From the NCBI GenBank assembly GCA_021820975.1, contig JAKADA010000021.1, positions 1 to 35,978 of the forward strand: a stretch of 35,978 nucleotides of DNA. Direction: 5' to 3'. Source of the DNA: Bacillota bacterium. GTDB lineage: Bacteria > Bacillota > Bacilli > Alicyclobacillales > SLC66. The notes beneath the pieces were generated by a model. The model saw only the letters and a program-made list of their open reading frames with translations. It searched no databases and was not told the origin of the DNA. Of this stretch, positions 25,217 through 32,786 are shown one piece after another; position 1 is the first letter of the stretch, and the number at the start of each line of letters is the position of its first letter. The translations under genes were made by a program, and so were the position numbers.

Positions 25217-25417
25217 ATGAAACATTCTGCATTAGCTTGGTATACGGAACATCGGTTGGAATTTCTAAGAAACCGAATGCAGGAATTAAAAGCAAAATTA
25301 AACGTAGACAAAACTTCTTTGGAGGACTTCCCGTATGAATTACTGTTGGAATTGATGGAGATCAAGGGGCGAATCAAAGAACTTGAAAGCATCATTGAAC
25401 ATTCGAAACTTTGGTAA
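25217..25417 (+). CDS. Small helical protein of unknown function
   Basis: The 66-residue frame starts at an ATG with TAGGAGCC seven bases upstream. It is highly charged and nearly all helical (EHRLEFLRNRMQELKAKL, then LLLELMEIKGRIKELESIIE), suggesting a short coiled-coil dimer like Spo0E-type or other small Firmicute proteins, but no family motif is clear. The frame is open upstream to 25082, but that part has no ribosome site. Confidence 0.5.
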   Translation: MKHSALAWYTEHRLEFLRNRMQELKAKLNVDKTSLEDFPYELLLELMEIKGRIKELESIIEHSKLW

Positions 25418-25435
25418 TGATGACCATAGACACCA

Positions 25436-26035
25436 TCACTTTACGGGCACTCGAATTCCCAATGTGATTCGTTTTCTCCCTTGGCGAAGATACAAGCGAT
25501 AAGTGTAGACACGATTAAACCTGGATACCACGCCAACCCATAAAATGGTTATTCCCATTAACACTTGTTGAATTGTCATCGCTCTTTGAGAAAAGTGAAA
25601 ATTTCCGTGAAAATGATTGGTCTTCATCCATGTCATCAGCGACATCCATAAAATCAGCACACCCAGTACCAACATCACCACACTAACATACCGATCACTG
25701 ATACTTGCACCACCACGCCAAATGAACCACTCTCCCGCAAGGCGCTCGTTATTCATCCTCACCGTCTGCTTTTCGACATCCCGTTCAAACGTAACTTCAC
25801 CCTTTGTATAACGAAAATAAAGTCCAAATATCGCAGAAATCGCAAGAAAAAGAAACCCAACAAACTCAATCACACCAGGTATCCACCAATTGTGAACAGT
25901 GAACGCCCCTATCTGTCTAGTGAACACAATTTGGCCACTATAAAAGAAAGCGGCAAAACACCCCACGAAGATCCAGTTCAGAATTTGATGATAGCGTTGA
26001 ATGACTTTCCCTTGCTTAACGTTCAATTCCATCAA
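25436..26035 (-). CDS. Membrane protein of unknown function, four helices
   Basis: The protein has 199 residues. Predicted transmembrane segments lie near residues 20-40, 52-72, 115-135 and 155-175, with basic ends (GRKRITLGIRVPVK). I do not recognise the family. It converges with the small helical protein upstream; their ends are 18 bases apart. The ATG pair at the start follows no strong ribosome site. Confidence 0.65.
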   Translation of the reverse strand: MMELNVKQGKVIQRYHQILNWIFVGCFAAFFYSGQIVFTRQIGAFTVHNWWIPGVIEFVGFLFLAISAIFGLYFRYTKGEVTFERDVEKQTVRMNNERLAGEWFIWRGGASISDRYVSVVMLVLGVLILWMSLMTWMKTNHFHGNFHFSQRAMTIQQVLMGITILWVGVVSRFNRVYTYRLYLRQGRKRITLGIRVPVK

Positions 26036-26519
26036 ATATCAGTCACCCCTTACCTTGCTATGGCTCTATTGTAGTGCCAAAGTAACTTTAAACGTCATGA
26101 TTGATATGATCGACCATATTAGAAGGGTGTACCCAACTTGATGTTCTTGTATTTGGTATAATACCAGATTCAGTCATCTAGTTTCTTGATGAAAAGGAAT
26201 TTAATGTTTCGGAAATTTGTTTCGGTATATCTTCCCATACAAATGAATGATTGGATTAACCTTGCCTTATTGGACAATTACTCTTCTATTCACGCTGTAT
26301 CATACATTTTCTAACGCTTTTACCCTGATCCAAAGTATGTTATCTTTCATCCATCCGTCAAGGGCCGCTATCGCTGACCTTCGGTCTCCCTTGACTGCTT
26401 TCCTCATGCTGGCACAAGACGGTTACAGGATAAAGGCTTTATGTCCCAGTTTCTGGGTCAAACTTTAACTTCACACTTGGGCTGTAGTCCGAATTCTTGA
26501 TGTTGACGATAAAATTCCT
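26036..26519. other. Gene-free stretch with a structured element
   Basis: No credible gene is seen in 484 bases. A weak open stretch on the plus strand (about 26130-26230, VLVFGIIPDSVI then FLDEKEFNVSEICFG) has one stop and could be a fossil. The stretch from 26350 to 26470 is rich in short hairpins, the clearest at 26357-26395. Confidence 0.5.
26357..26395. repeat. Two-tier hairpin of unknown origin
   Basis: GTCAAGGG (26357-26364) pairs with CCCTTGAC (26388-26395). Inside, GACC and GGTC pair around a TTC loop, with an 11-base bulge on one side. A further CCCAG-TTT-CTGGG hairpin follows at about 26445-26458. It resembles a REP-like unit or the structured end of a mobile element; no coding or terminator role is evident. 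Confidence 0.55.
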
Positions 26520-27098
26520 TTACGGATGCAGAATCCGAAGCTGATGCCACCTCACGTTCCATCCCTTTGTTGCCACCCGTTGCTCATAAATCTCTCTTCT
26601 ATTCAGTGAAATAAAAAATGGAGTCGGACGGACAAGCAAGTTTACCAAGTCATCAACTCCATACGGAGCTACCAACTTTACCTGACCATCTGCGTTCAAA
26701 TAAGCACCAATTGCTGTACATACTTCTGGAAAATTTGATAGTCCATCAGCTGTTGATATGTATGGCACATGACCGTTCTTTGTGTGCATTCTCGCTTGAT
26801 TTTTGACAGACCAAGGGGTTGAAGCATCTAATTTTTTAAGGATTTCCTCATGCTCCTTTTCCGCCGATTCATCAGCTTGATTGGCATCAAAATACGCAAC
26901 ATCAACATCGGATAAACATGTTCGCGCGAACCCATGAAGGTGATCCCAAACCTTGGAGCGAATGAATCCCGCACATACACACCAGTCAGGCAAGCAAAGT
27001 GACTGAACGATTCTTAGAACATGCATCATCCAATCATCCGATATGATCAAATCTATAATGTCTTGTTCTCTCACGCACAGTACCCAACCCTTTCCCAT
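26520..27098 (-). CDS. Nucleotidyltransferase-fold protein (DUF925-like)
   Basis: The protein has about 190 residues and resembles the bacterial nucleotidyltransferase family known as DUF925. Features are the N-terminal IIDLIISDDWMMHVLRIVQSL, the central CLPDWCVCAGFIRSKVWDHLHG, and DVDVAYFD with the paired acidic residues of the transferase active site. The C-terminal part has TADGLSNFPEVCTAIGAYLN. The gene looks intact. The start is uncertain: ATG at 27098 has no clear ribosome site, while a GTG at 27074 (giving VREQDIIDLI) fits the usual family N-terminus. It lies directly downstream of a truncated transposase. The substrate is unknown. Confidence 0.75.
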   Translation of the reverse strand: MGKGWVLCVREQDIIDLIISDDWMMHVLRIVQSLCLPDWCVCAGFIRSKVWDHLHGFARTCLSDVDVAYFDANQADESAEKEHEEILKKLDASTPWSVKNQARMHTKNGHVPYISTADGLSNFPEVCTAIGAYLNADGQVKLVAPYGVDDLVNLLVRPTPFFISLNRREIYEQRVATKGWNVRWHQLRILHP

Positions 27099-27119
27099 GT
27101 TGCGATCGCAACAGGAAGT

Positions 27120-27413
27120 TTATAACACCTTTTTCATTGTCCAAGAGCCACCAGCATCTTGACAAACACCGAAGGCGTCATCATTCAAATCGGCAGCCGT
27201 AACGCCATCGCCAAACAACAGTTCGGTGTCCATCTTTTCGTAGAACTCCGAAACCTTATACAGCGCTTTGCGGTCAGTTGCGATATTGATGAGCAATGCA
27301 TTGGTCCGCGTGCCTACAGAGACTTTATGGTCACCTCGGCCAACGTGGTCGTCAAACATCTGACCCCACTGGAGCCAGTCTAACAAATGGGCAAAGATGG
27401 GCGATGGCCCCAT
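27120..27413 (-). pseudogene. IS1634-type transposase, N-terminal domain only
   Basis: The 97-residue frame matches the DUF4277 N-terminal domain of IS1634-family transposases: a FDDHVG segment, then GTRTNALLINIATDRKALYK, then TELLFGDGVTAADLNDDAFG. It ends after 97 residues, so the DDE catalytic domain is gone. In-frame sequence upstream of the ATG (LHMGPSPIFAHLLDWL) looks like part of the same protein, but its beginning is broken. Confidence 0.75.
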
Positions 27414-27853
27414 ATGAAGTTGCGGAGTGCATCGATCAACTGGAAACTCCTCCGGTGTCGCTGATCTGTCCGAAGTATCCTTCTACATGGAGGGTCTCAA
27501 TTCCTACAAATATTGTTCGGGGGCACAGATCAGGCGCGGAAGCTGTGCTGTAGATCTTACCGTCGGCGTGTTTTGTAGATACAACTTGAGCGAACAAGAG
27601 GCTCTCCGCCACCAAAAATATTGCCTACGATGATATAACAAAAATCCAGTATTATCAAGGTATGAGTTATCCACATGTGCATAACATTTTGACCTACATT
27701 TTTGAGGGTAGTTTTTCACGCAAAAACGAAAAAACCGCGCAATGTGGATAACTACCGATCAGAGGAAACACTTTCAAAGATGAGCCACAAGAACTCCTGT
27801 TACCGGTTAGACTGGTCGACATGTTATAAATCTCGGCGGTTTACAATCCATGT
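27414..27853. other. Gene-free stretch with DnaA-box cluster
   Basis: No recognisable gene is seen in these 440 bases. On the minus strand one unassigned 60-codon open frame runs from about 27620 to 27440 (contains VSTKHADGKIYSTAS). Three consensus DnaA boxes lie at 27667-27751. Confidence 0.5.
27667..27751. promoter_or_regulatory. Cluster of three consensus DnaA boxes
   Basis: TTATCCACA (27667-27675, plus) directly abuts TGTGCATAA (27676-27684, the minus-strand form of TTATGCACA), and a third box, TGTGGATAA, lies at 27743-27751. All three match TTATNCACA exactly. The stretch between them is AT-rich with A and T runs. It could be the remnant of a plasmid or phage origin, or a DnaA titration/regulatory site. 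Confidence 0.5.
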
Positions 27854-28225
27854 TTACAAATGCGACTGGCGATACGCCTGCTCTATGCTGGCTCTCAAAC
27901 TGCGTTCGTTGACACCATTTTGAACGAATTGAAACGCATGCCCTGTTTTCGTTTGCGTGCGATCAACAACCTGACCAAGGTGATAACTTGTATGTTCGAT
28001 CAAGTGATAGGTACTATGGAGATCTATTTTACTCACCTCGTTATCCAAAAGGCCAGTCATTACTGTTTTCCATTTAATAATCTCTTCAGATAGTGCAGCT
28101 CTTAGTTCATCAGGCGTTAGTCTAGCACTAGGGAAATAGTCTTCGATTCCAGACGGGAACTGCCGGGCAGGATCAACATACCTTGACGTGTTTCTCGATA
28201 CATGTTCACAGATATGCAGGACTAT
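27854..28225 (-). pseudogene. DinB-like protein, N-terminus removed by an IS
   Basis: The frame carries the C-terminal two-thirds of a DinB/YfiT-type four-helix protein: RQFPSGIEDYFPSARLTPDELRA, then YHLIEHTSYHLGQVVDRTQ with the metal-binding HxxEHxxYHxGQ pattern, then FVQNGVNERSL. The open frame is cut at about 28225, exactly where the IS3-type end begins, so the gene was broken by that insertion. An internal ATG at 28060 starts only the last 68 residues. Confidence 0.75.
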
Positions 28226-29000
28226 GGATTGTCAACACTAAACTAGACAACTTTTTTAAGGTGTATTGATTTGTACTCAACCGGAGTCAAGTAGCCGAGA
28301 GTACCGTGAATCCTGATGTGATTGAACCAGTGCACATAGTCATCTAACTCAAGCTTAAGTTGTTCCAAGCTTTCAAAGTGACGATTCCGAATAAACTCCG
28401 TTTTGAAGATTTTAAATGTTGCTTCGGCTACGGCATTGTCATAAGGACACCCCTTCAAACTCAGTGATCGCTTTATTTGGAACGCTGTCAGTGCCTCGTC
28501 AATGAGCTTATTTTTAAACTCATTTCCACGGTCCGTATGAAACATCTGGATGTTGTTTAGATTCCCCTGGACCGATGCGATCGTTTGATGTACAAGCTGT
28601 GCATCTTTGTGCGCACCTGCACTATGACCTATGATTTCACGATGAAAGAGATCAACTAATAAGCATACGTATTGCCACTTTCCCTCGACTCTGACGTATG
28701 TTAGATCACTGACAACGACGGCTAAATGCTCTTCTTGTTGAAATTGCCGATTGAGCTCATTGGCCACCTTTGACTCGTTGCATGAATCAACGTGAGGCTT
28801 GTACTGAGCCACTGTATATACCGAAACAAGTCCAAGCTCTTTCTTGATTCTGCCGATTTTTCGCCTCGATACAATCAGGTTTATTTTCTTCCATTCAAAC
28901 TTGATTTTTCGAGTGCCGTAGGTGTTTCGGCTGTTGTAGAAAATCTCCTGAATTGCTTCGACAAGTTTGTCTTCAGAGCGCTTTTCCTGTGCTTCGTAGT
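28226..29000 (-). mobile_element. IS3-family element copy 1, truncated
   Basis: The left end GGATTGTCAACACTAAACTAGACAA lies at 28226-28250, and the element continues through the orfB transposase to about 29000. orfA and the other terminal repeat are missing; the copy ends inside the start of orfB, where group II intron sequence begins. The left end is shared with copy 2 (31289 onward). Immobile without help. Confidence 0.8.
28243..28998 (-). pseudogene. IS3-family transposase OrfB, 5' truncated
   Basis: The frame runs from YYEAQEKRSEDKLVEAIQEI (start of the HTH_21 domain) through the rve integrase core. The DDE triad is visible: D in VVVSDLTYVRV, D in FHTDRGNEFKN, and E in NAVAEATFKIFKTE. 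The last residues, YVHWFNHIRIHGTLGYLTP, are typical. The catalytic domain is intact, but the OrfA part and the normal start are absent. A GTG at 28812 could start a 189-residue product. Confidence 0.85.
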
Positions 29001-29258
29001 ACTACGTGCTTCTTGCAGGAATGAAGCTAATAAACGGTAGCCCCTGGTGATTTTTAGCTCTACGCGGTCGAAATGTGTATCCTAGAAAATCGAATCCAAT
29101 CTCCGGATAATTATCCCGTCGATTATCATCTTTGCAATACACAATTCGCGTTTTTACTGGATGCAACTCCAAGCCACATTCCATGAAGCGTTTTTCGAGC
29201 TTGCATTGAAGTTCCTTAGCCGCCTCCTGGCTATGGCAGTGAACAATTGCATCATCTT
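29000..29258 (-). pseudogene. Group II intron reverse transcriptase fragment
   Basis: The minus-strand frame starts at DDAIVHCHSQEAAKELQ (the end of the YADD motif of reverse transcriptase domain 5) and continues with KRFMECGLELHPVKTRIVYCKD and FDFLGYTFRPR, ending at LPFISFIPA. The fingers, the Tyr of YADD and the maturase/endonuclease domains are gone. At its 3' end the sequence switches into the IS3 copy 1 transposase. Confidence 0.85.
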
Positions 29259-29276
29259 ATTGACTTAATACCAAAG

Positions 29277-29552
29277 CTATGGATTTTTCAACGTACGATC
29301 ATGATGCCCGCAGTTGCGGAGATGTAATACACCATCGACTTCATATTGCCAAGTGATCCTAAGGTCCATGTTGGCGCTGGCCTCAAAAATTCCCCGTGTC
29401 CCCTGAACACGTTTGGTTCTAAGTGACGGATTCCGTGAATCGGTCATCAGCATCTTCACTGCTTCCCGAATCACAATCTGGGATTCTCGATCAATCTTTT
29501 CAAAATTTTTCAAAAATCTATCTGAGTAGCTTACCTGAAACTCACTGTTCAT
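29277..29552 (-). CDS. RelE/ParE-superfamily toxin
   Basis: This is a 91-residue toxin-like protein of the RelE/ParE fold. It has the N-terminal helix pair (SDRFLKNFEKIDRES, then VIREAVKMLMTD) and the beta core FEASANMDLRITWQYEVDG followed by LHLRNCGHHDRTL. Its start overlaps the end of the AbrB-type antitoxin gene by 11 bases, the usual toxin-antitoxin arrangement. The family cuts mRNA on the ribosome or poisons gyrase; which applies here is not visible. The C-terminal GHHD segment resembles mRNA-cleaving members. Confidence 0.8.
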   Translation of the reverse strand: MNSEFQVSYSDRFLKNFEKIDRESQIVIREAVKMLMTDSRNPSLRTKRVQGTRGIFEASANMDLRITWQYEVDGVLHLRNCGHHDRTLKNP

Positions 29553-29871
29553 TGTGCTTCATCAGGCGATCCAAAACTGACAATGCCTCATCCGCTCTCA
29601 TCGGTTTTGTGATTTCGTCCCGTGCCATCTGCTCGTTAACTTCCCTCTCCTCAGCCTGCCATTCCTCGCTCCAGTACCAAGCCTGATCTTTGGGAATGGC
29701 CACCGTCGGAATCAGTACGATCTTTCCATCCTCAAGGCGAGCTTCAAGAAGATCATCTTCCTGAAGGCCAAGCTCATCAGCCATAGCCTTCGGTATCGTC
29801 ACCTGGCTTTTCTTCTTAAAGCGTATAGTTTCTCGCACGGTCATCACACCTAGATCTGTTTTTATAGCCAT
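29542..29871 (-). CDS. AbrB/MazE-type antitoxin
   Basis: The protein has 109 residues. The N-terminal swapped-hairpin AbrB DNA-binding domain (residues 10-55; RFKKKSQVTIPKAMADELGL) is followed by an acidic C-terminal tail expected to wrap the toxin (EEWQAEEREVNEQMARDEITKP). The ATG at 29871 follows GAGGTGAT. It should repress its own promoter; an ATACT-ATA-AGTAT inverted repeat lies upstream at about 29917-29929. It pairs with the RelE-like toxin, a mixed-family combination. Confidence 0.85.
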   Translation of the reverse strand: MAIKTDLGVMTVRETIRFKKKSQVTIPKAMADELGLQEDDLLEARLEDGKIVLIPTVAIPKDQAWYWSEEWQAEEREVNEQMARDEITKPMRADEALSVLDRLMKHNEQ

Positions 29872-29935
29872 TTTATGCTCATCACCTCTTATTGTTGTCG
29901 GAAAGTTAGAATTTCATACTATAAGTATATCTCCT

Positions 29936-30196
29936 TCAAACATGCGTGTCCATCACCGTATCGCCGCCTCCTCCTTGGTGAATCGCTACATAGAGCATCC
30001 AAAGCAAATCCCAATGGCGACCATCTAAGCTTTGTCCCTGCCCTTTGGGATAATTGTTAAGGTTTTCCCATACGGCCTGTGATACCGCAACTGGTGGCTT
30101 AAATCCCGCTTCTTTGGCTACTTGGCTGCCATCGAATAAAATGCCGTCTTCGATGGCTTGTTTGCGGGTGTAGCTGTATAGAATGATTTCATTCAT
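29936..30196 (-). CDS. DUF6573-like protein, possibly C-terminally truncated
   Basis: The 86-residue frame from the ATG at 30196 (ten bases after AAGGGA) matches plasmid- and phage-associated DUF6573 proteins: IILYSYTRKQAIEDGILFD, then VAKEAGFKPPVAVSQAVWENL, then DGRHWDLLWMLYVAIHQGGG. These proteins are usually longer (about 110-130 residues as I recall), so the end may be missing. Function is unknown. Confidence 0.65.
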   Translation of the reverse strand: MNEIILYSYTRKQAIEDGILFDGSQVAKEAGFKPPVAVSQAVWENLNNYPKGQGQSLDGRHWDLLWMLYVAIHQGGGGDTVMDTHV

Positions 30197-30419
30197 CACG
30201 CTCATTCCCTTTTATATAATATGCAATACCGTAATTATATTTTATATTCAATGATTAAAGGTAGAAAGGGAATGCGCGTTTTGCCATGGTTTAATCTGAT
30301 TTGGAACTTGCCGACACAACCGAACGCATTGCACGGGTGTTGTAGTGCGAGGATCATTAGCCACCTCCAAGAATACAGAAGTGGCTGTCCGATACTCTTA
30401 CATTAAATAGGTCTTTCAT

Positions 30420-30438
30420 GTATATACTAAGTATATAC
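30420..30438. promoter_or_regulatory. Operator-like palindrome of mazEF
   Basis: GTATATAC is repeated as an inverted repeat around TAA (30420-30427 and 30431-30438), 12 bases before the GGAGGG ribosome site of mazE. It probably overlaps the promoter and is the likely MazE or MazEF autoregulatory site. Confidence 0.6.
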
Positions 30439-30464
30439 GAACGCGGAGGGTTGTGTTAAAATTG

Positions 30465-30764
30465 ATGCAAAAACAAACGAAAGGATCGTTCTTTGTGACA
30501 ACTGCAACCGTCCGTAAGTGGGGCAATAGTTTAGCCGTACGTATTCCGCAAGAAATTTCTGAAATAGTGAACTTTGCAGATGGAATTGATATTGAAATGT
30601 ATGTCACGGAGAATAAAGAAGTTCTTCTTCGCCCAGCATATCCATCCGCTGATGACCAAGAAGCATTACGTAAACACTTTCTCTTGCTTCGGTCAAAATG
30701 CAAACCAGGTATGGAATCGCATGAAGAAACCGTTACGGAACCTATGGGGGATGAAATTATCTAA
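30465..30764 (+). CDS. mazE: MazE-type antitoxin
   Basis: This is a 99-residue AbrB-fold antitoxin. The DNA-binding hairpin TATVRKWGNSLAVRIPQEI is a textbook MazE/SpoVT-AbrB N-terminus, followed by DIEMYVTENKEVLLRPA and an acidic tail. ATG 30465 is chosen; in-frame TTG (30462) and GTG (30453) also follow GGAGGG, so the start could be up to four codons earlier. It overlaps the mazF start by one base. Confidence 0.9.
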   Translation: MQKQTKGSFFVTTATVRKWGNSLAVRIPQEISEIVNFADGIDIEMYVTENKEVLLRPAYPSADDQEALRKHFLLLRSKCKPGMESHEETVTEPMGDEII

Positions 30765-31141
30765 TGACTATTGCAGGAAATGTGGAGCGTGGGAGCGTTG
30801 TGTGGCTGAATATGCACCCAACACGGGGGCACGAACAAAACGGTTGGCGCTCCGCAATCGTACTTTCAGACGGACTTATTGATCCAGCAAACTCGACGTT
30901 TGCTATGGTTGTTCCTATCACAACTCAAGTCAAAGATTACCCATTCGAGGTGACTGTTCCTTCGGGGATCAAAACCCCATCTCTGCGAGTATCTTTCGAT
31001 GAATTATCCGGCGTCGTGCTCACTGATCAAGCCAAGTCTCTTGACCTGAGCGCGAGAAATGCTGTGGTCATTGGAACCGTGAACCCAACCTCAACTTTTT
31101 ACCAGAATGTAGTCACTAATGTGCGTTCTATTCTCGCCTGA
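30764..31141 (+). CDS. mazF: MazF/PemK-type endoribonuclease toxin
   Basis: This 125-residue mRNA interferase has the family hallmarks: VERGSVVWLNMHPTRGHEQNGWR near the N-terminus (catalytic Arg29 region; the usual RP is RS here), the VVPITT strand with the conserved Thr, and VSFDELSGVVLTDQAKSLD. It cuts single-stranded RNA at short motifs unless bound by MazE. Start and stop codons overlap with mazE (TAATG), so the pair is translationally coupled. Confidence 0.93.
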   Translation: MTIAGNVERGSVVWLNMHPTRGHEQNGWRSAIVLSDGLIDPANSTFAMVVPITTQVKDYPFEVTVPSGIKTPSLRVSFDELSGVVLTDQAKSLDLSARNAVVIGTVNPTSTFYQNVVTNVRSILA

Positions 31142-31305
31142 ATAGGATTGAGATTAAACAAGATTACCTTATCTGCGGAAACCGAAACTAACTTATCAAA
31201 TACAGCCAAAAACGCTCGCAAGATCGCTTCCCTGAGGATTGGTTTTGCCACTTGGAGTGATATACCTCTTAGTTTTGCCGCATAAGGTGGATTGTCAACA
31301 CTTAG

Positions 31306-32136
31306 TTAGACAGATTTATTAAGGTGTCTATATTTATACTCAATCGGACTCAGATAACCCAGTGTTCCATGGATTCTGATGTGATTGAACCAGTGGACGT
31401 AGTCAAATAATTCACATGATAATTGTTCAATGCTGTCAAAGTGACGATTTTTTATAAATTCTGTCTTGAATAGTTTGAATGTCGCTTCTGCCACTGCATT
31501 GTCATACGGACATCCCTTTTTACTTAATGATCGACGAATTTGAAATGTATCGAGTGCCTCATCAATCAATTTGTTCTTAAATTCATTGCCGCGATCGGTG
31601 TGTAACAAGCCAATTTGATGTAAATCGGTCTGAATAGAGGCAATCGCTTGATAGACCAGTTTGGCATCTTTATTGGGACCCGCACTGTGACCGATGATTT
31701 CACGGTTAAAAAGATCCACGACCAAGCAAACGTACTGCCATTGAAAATCGACTCTCACATAGGTCAAATCACTGACGACAACCGTTACTTGTTCTTCTTG
31801 TTGAAACTCCCGATCTAATTTATTCGCAATTTTCGCTTCATTGCAGATGTCTTCTGCGGCTTGAATTGAGCAACTGTATAGGCGGATACTAGGCCATTCT
31901 CCCTCATGATTCGAGCGATCCTGCGTCTGGACACCACATGGCCTTGTTTTTTAACTCCACCTTGATCTTACGTGTACCCTAATTTTGGCGACTACCATGA
32001 AAGATATCCTAGATGATCGTGCTCAGTTGGTCTTCTGATTGTTTTACTGTCGCTTCATAATAATAGGTACTTCGAGGTAATTGCAGGACGTGGCACAACG
32101 CTGATATCGAGTATTTGTGTTGGTTATTGCGAACCA
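31306..32136 (-). pseudogene. IS3-family transposase OrfB with stops and a frameshift
   Basis: The sequence reads NVVRNNQHKYSISALCHVL onward, then has an in-frame TAG after QLSTII, another TAG after HGSRQN, and a one-base frameshift after VAQFKPQ. The intact 3' part (from about 31770) keeps the DDE motifs (DLTYVRVDFQWQYVC, LLHTDRGNEFKN, AVAEATFKLFKTE). It is clearly homologous to copy 1 but divergent. Confidence 0.88.
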
Positions 32137-32139
32137 CAT

Positions 32140-32424
32140 TTACTTTCGTCCTCGTATCAGCGCCGCTTGCTTTAAAATATCGTTCTCCATCAACAACTGC
32201 TTATTTTCTTTACGAAGTTGGATCAATTCACGTTCTTCTGGGGTGCGATTATCCTTTTCCTTAAATGAACCCGATGTTTGTTGCTGTTTGATCCAACGAT
32301 CTAATGCCGAGGGAGTTAAGCTATATTCACGCAAGATGTCTTTTCGTGGTTTTCCACTGCCATACAACTGCACCATCTGTCGTTTGAATTCATCAGTAAA
32401 TACTCGTCGTGCTGTCATTTGCAT
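32140..32424 (-). CDS. IS3-family transposase OrfA
   Basis: This 94-residue protein has an N-terminal HTH (RRVFTDEFKRQMVQLYGSGKP, then LREYSLTPSALDRWIKQ) and a leucine-rich coiled coil (LIQLRKENKQLLMENDILKQAALI), the standard OrfA layout. It is intact. In a working element, ribosomal frameshifting near its end would yield the OrfAB transposase, but orfB is broken here. The start may be the second Met (32418). Confidence 0.85.
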   Translation of the reverse strand: MQMTARRVFTDEFKRQMVQLYGSGKPRKDILREYSLTPSALDRWIKQQQTSGSFKEKDNRTPEERELIQLRKENKQLLMENDILKQAALIRGRK

Positions 32425-32523
32425 TCTCTCTACTCCCTAGATGTGATAGTTTCAGCCTACTTGACCTTATCTTTTCTGTCTAGTTTAGTATAGCCCATCC
32501 AATTCCTTAGTACTTGGGGAGGA

Positions 32524-32625
32524 GTGGAATTAAGAGCAGAAGTTGCTTGTCTTTTGGGCATTAGCAACCTCCCGTATCGGATCGTCAACATTGAAGGTAC
32601 AGAGATCTTAAAAATTACTAAGTGA
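32524..32625 (+). CDS. Short ORF beside the IS end, possibly a cut gene tail
   Basis: A GTG at 32524 opens 33 codons (VELRAEVACLLGISNLPYRI...). A GGGGAGG lies too close upstream to be its ribosome site. It starts 24 bases beyond the IS3 copy 2 end and stops directly at a hairpin, so it may be the 3' fragment of a gene interrupted there. Not recognised. Confidence 0.25.
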   Translation: MELRAEVACLLGISNLPYRIVNIEGTEILKITK

Positions 32626-32651
32626 GAGAAGGAGGGTGCCCTCTTTCTCTC
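32624..32651. terminator. Hairpin, terminator-like but without T tract
   Basis: GAGAGAAGGAGGG pairs with CCCTCTTTCTCTC (one G-T) around TG. The 13-base-pair stem directly follows the short ORF stop. No poly-T follows on plus; on minus the flank is TCACTTAGTAATTTTT, which has a late T run. Confidence 0.45.
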
Positions 32652-32786
32652 GCCCCACGATCACAGTCTCATGCACCAAAGTAGGGTGTTTCTCTTGCCC
32701 AGGTTCTTACTGCGGTGTGACAGTACCACATTGAACCTAAGTTTGCTCTATCTGGTTTACTAAGTAATTCCCAAACAACCTGATCC

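Larger units (their letters stand above)
31289..32500 (-). mobile_element. IS3-family element copy 2, near full length but decayed
   Basis: Imperfect terminal inverted repeats bound it: GGATTGTCAACAC at the left (31289) and the minus-strand GGATGGGCTATAC at the right (32500). They share the inner AGACAGA and 18 of 26 positions overall. orfA lies at the right and orfB at the left, both on the minus strand. I see no target-site duplication. orfB contains nonsense mutations, so the copy is inactive. Confidence 0.85.

Noticed and set aside
27440-27620. Minus-strand 60-codon open frame containing VSTKHADGKIYSTAS
   Set aside because: It has no start with a ribosome site and no family I recognise; noted only within the gene-free stretch.
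31142-31288. Possible coding tail on the minus strand between mazF and the IS (contains LREAILRAFLAVFDKL)
   Set aside because: It is too short, has no start or stop context and no recognisable motif.
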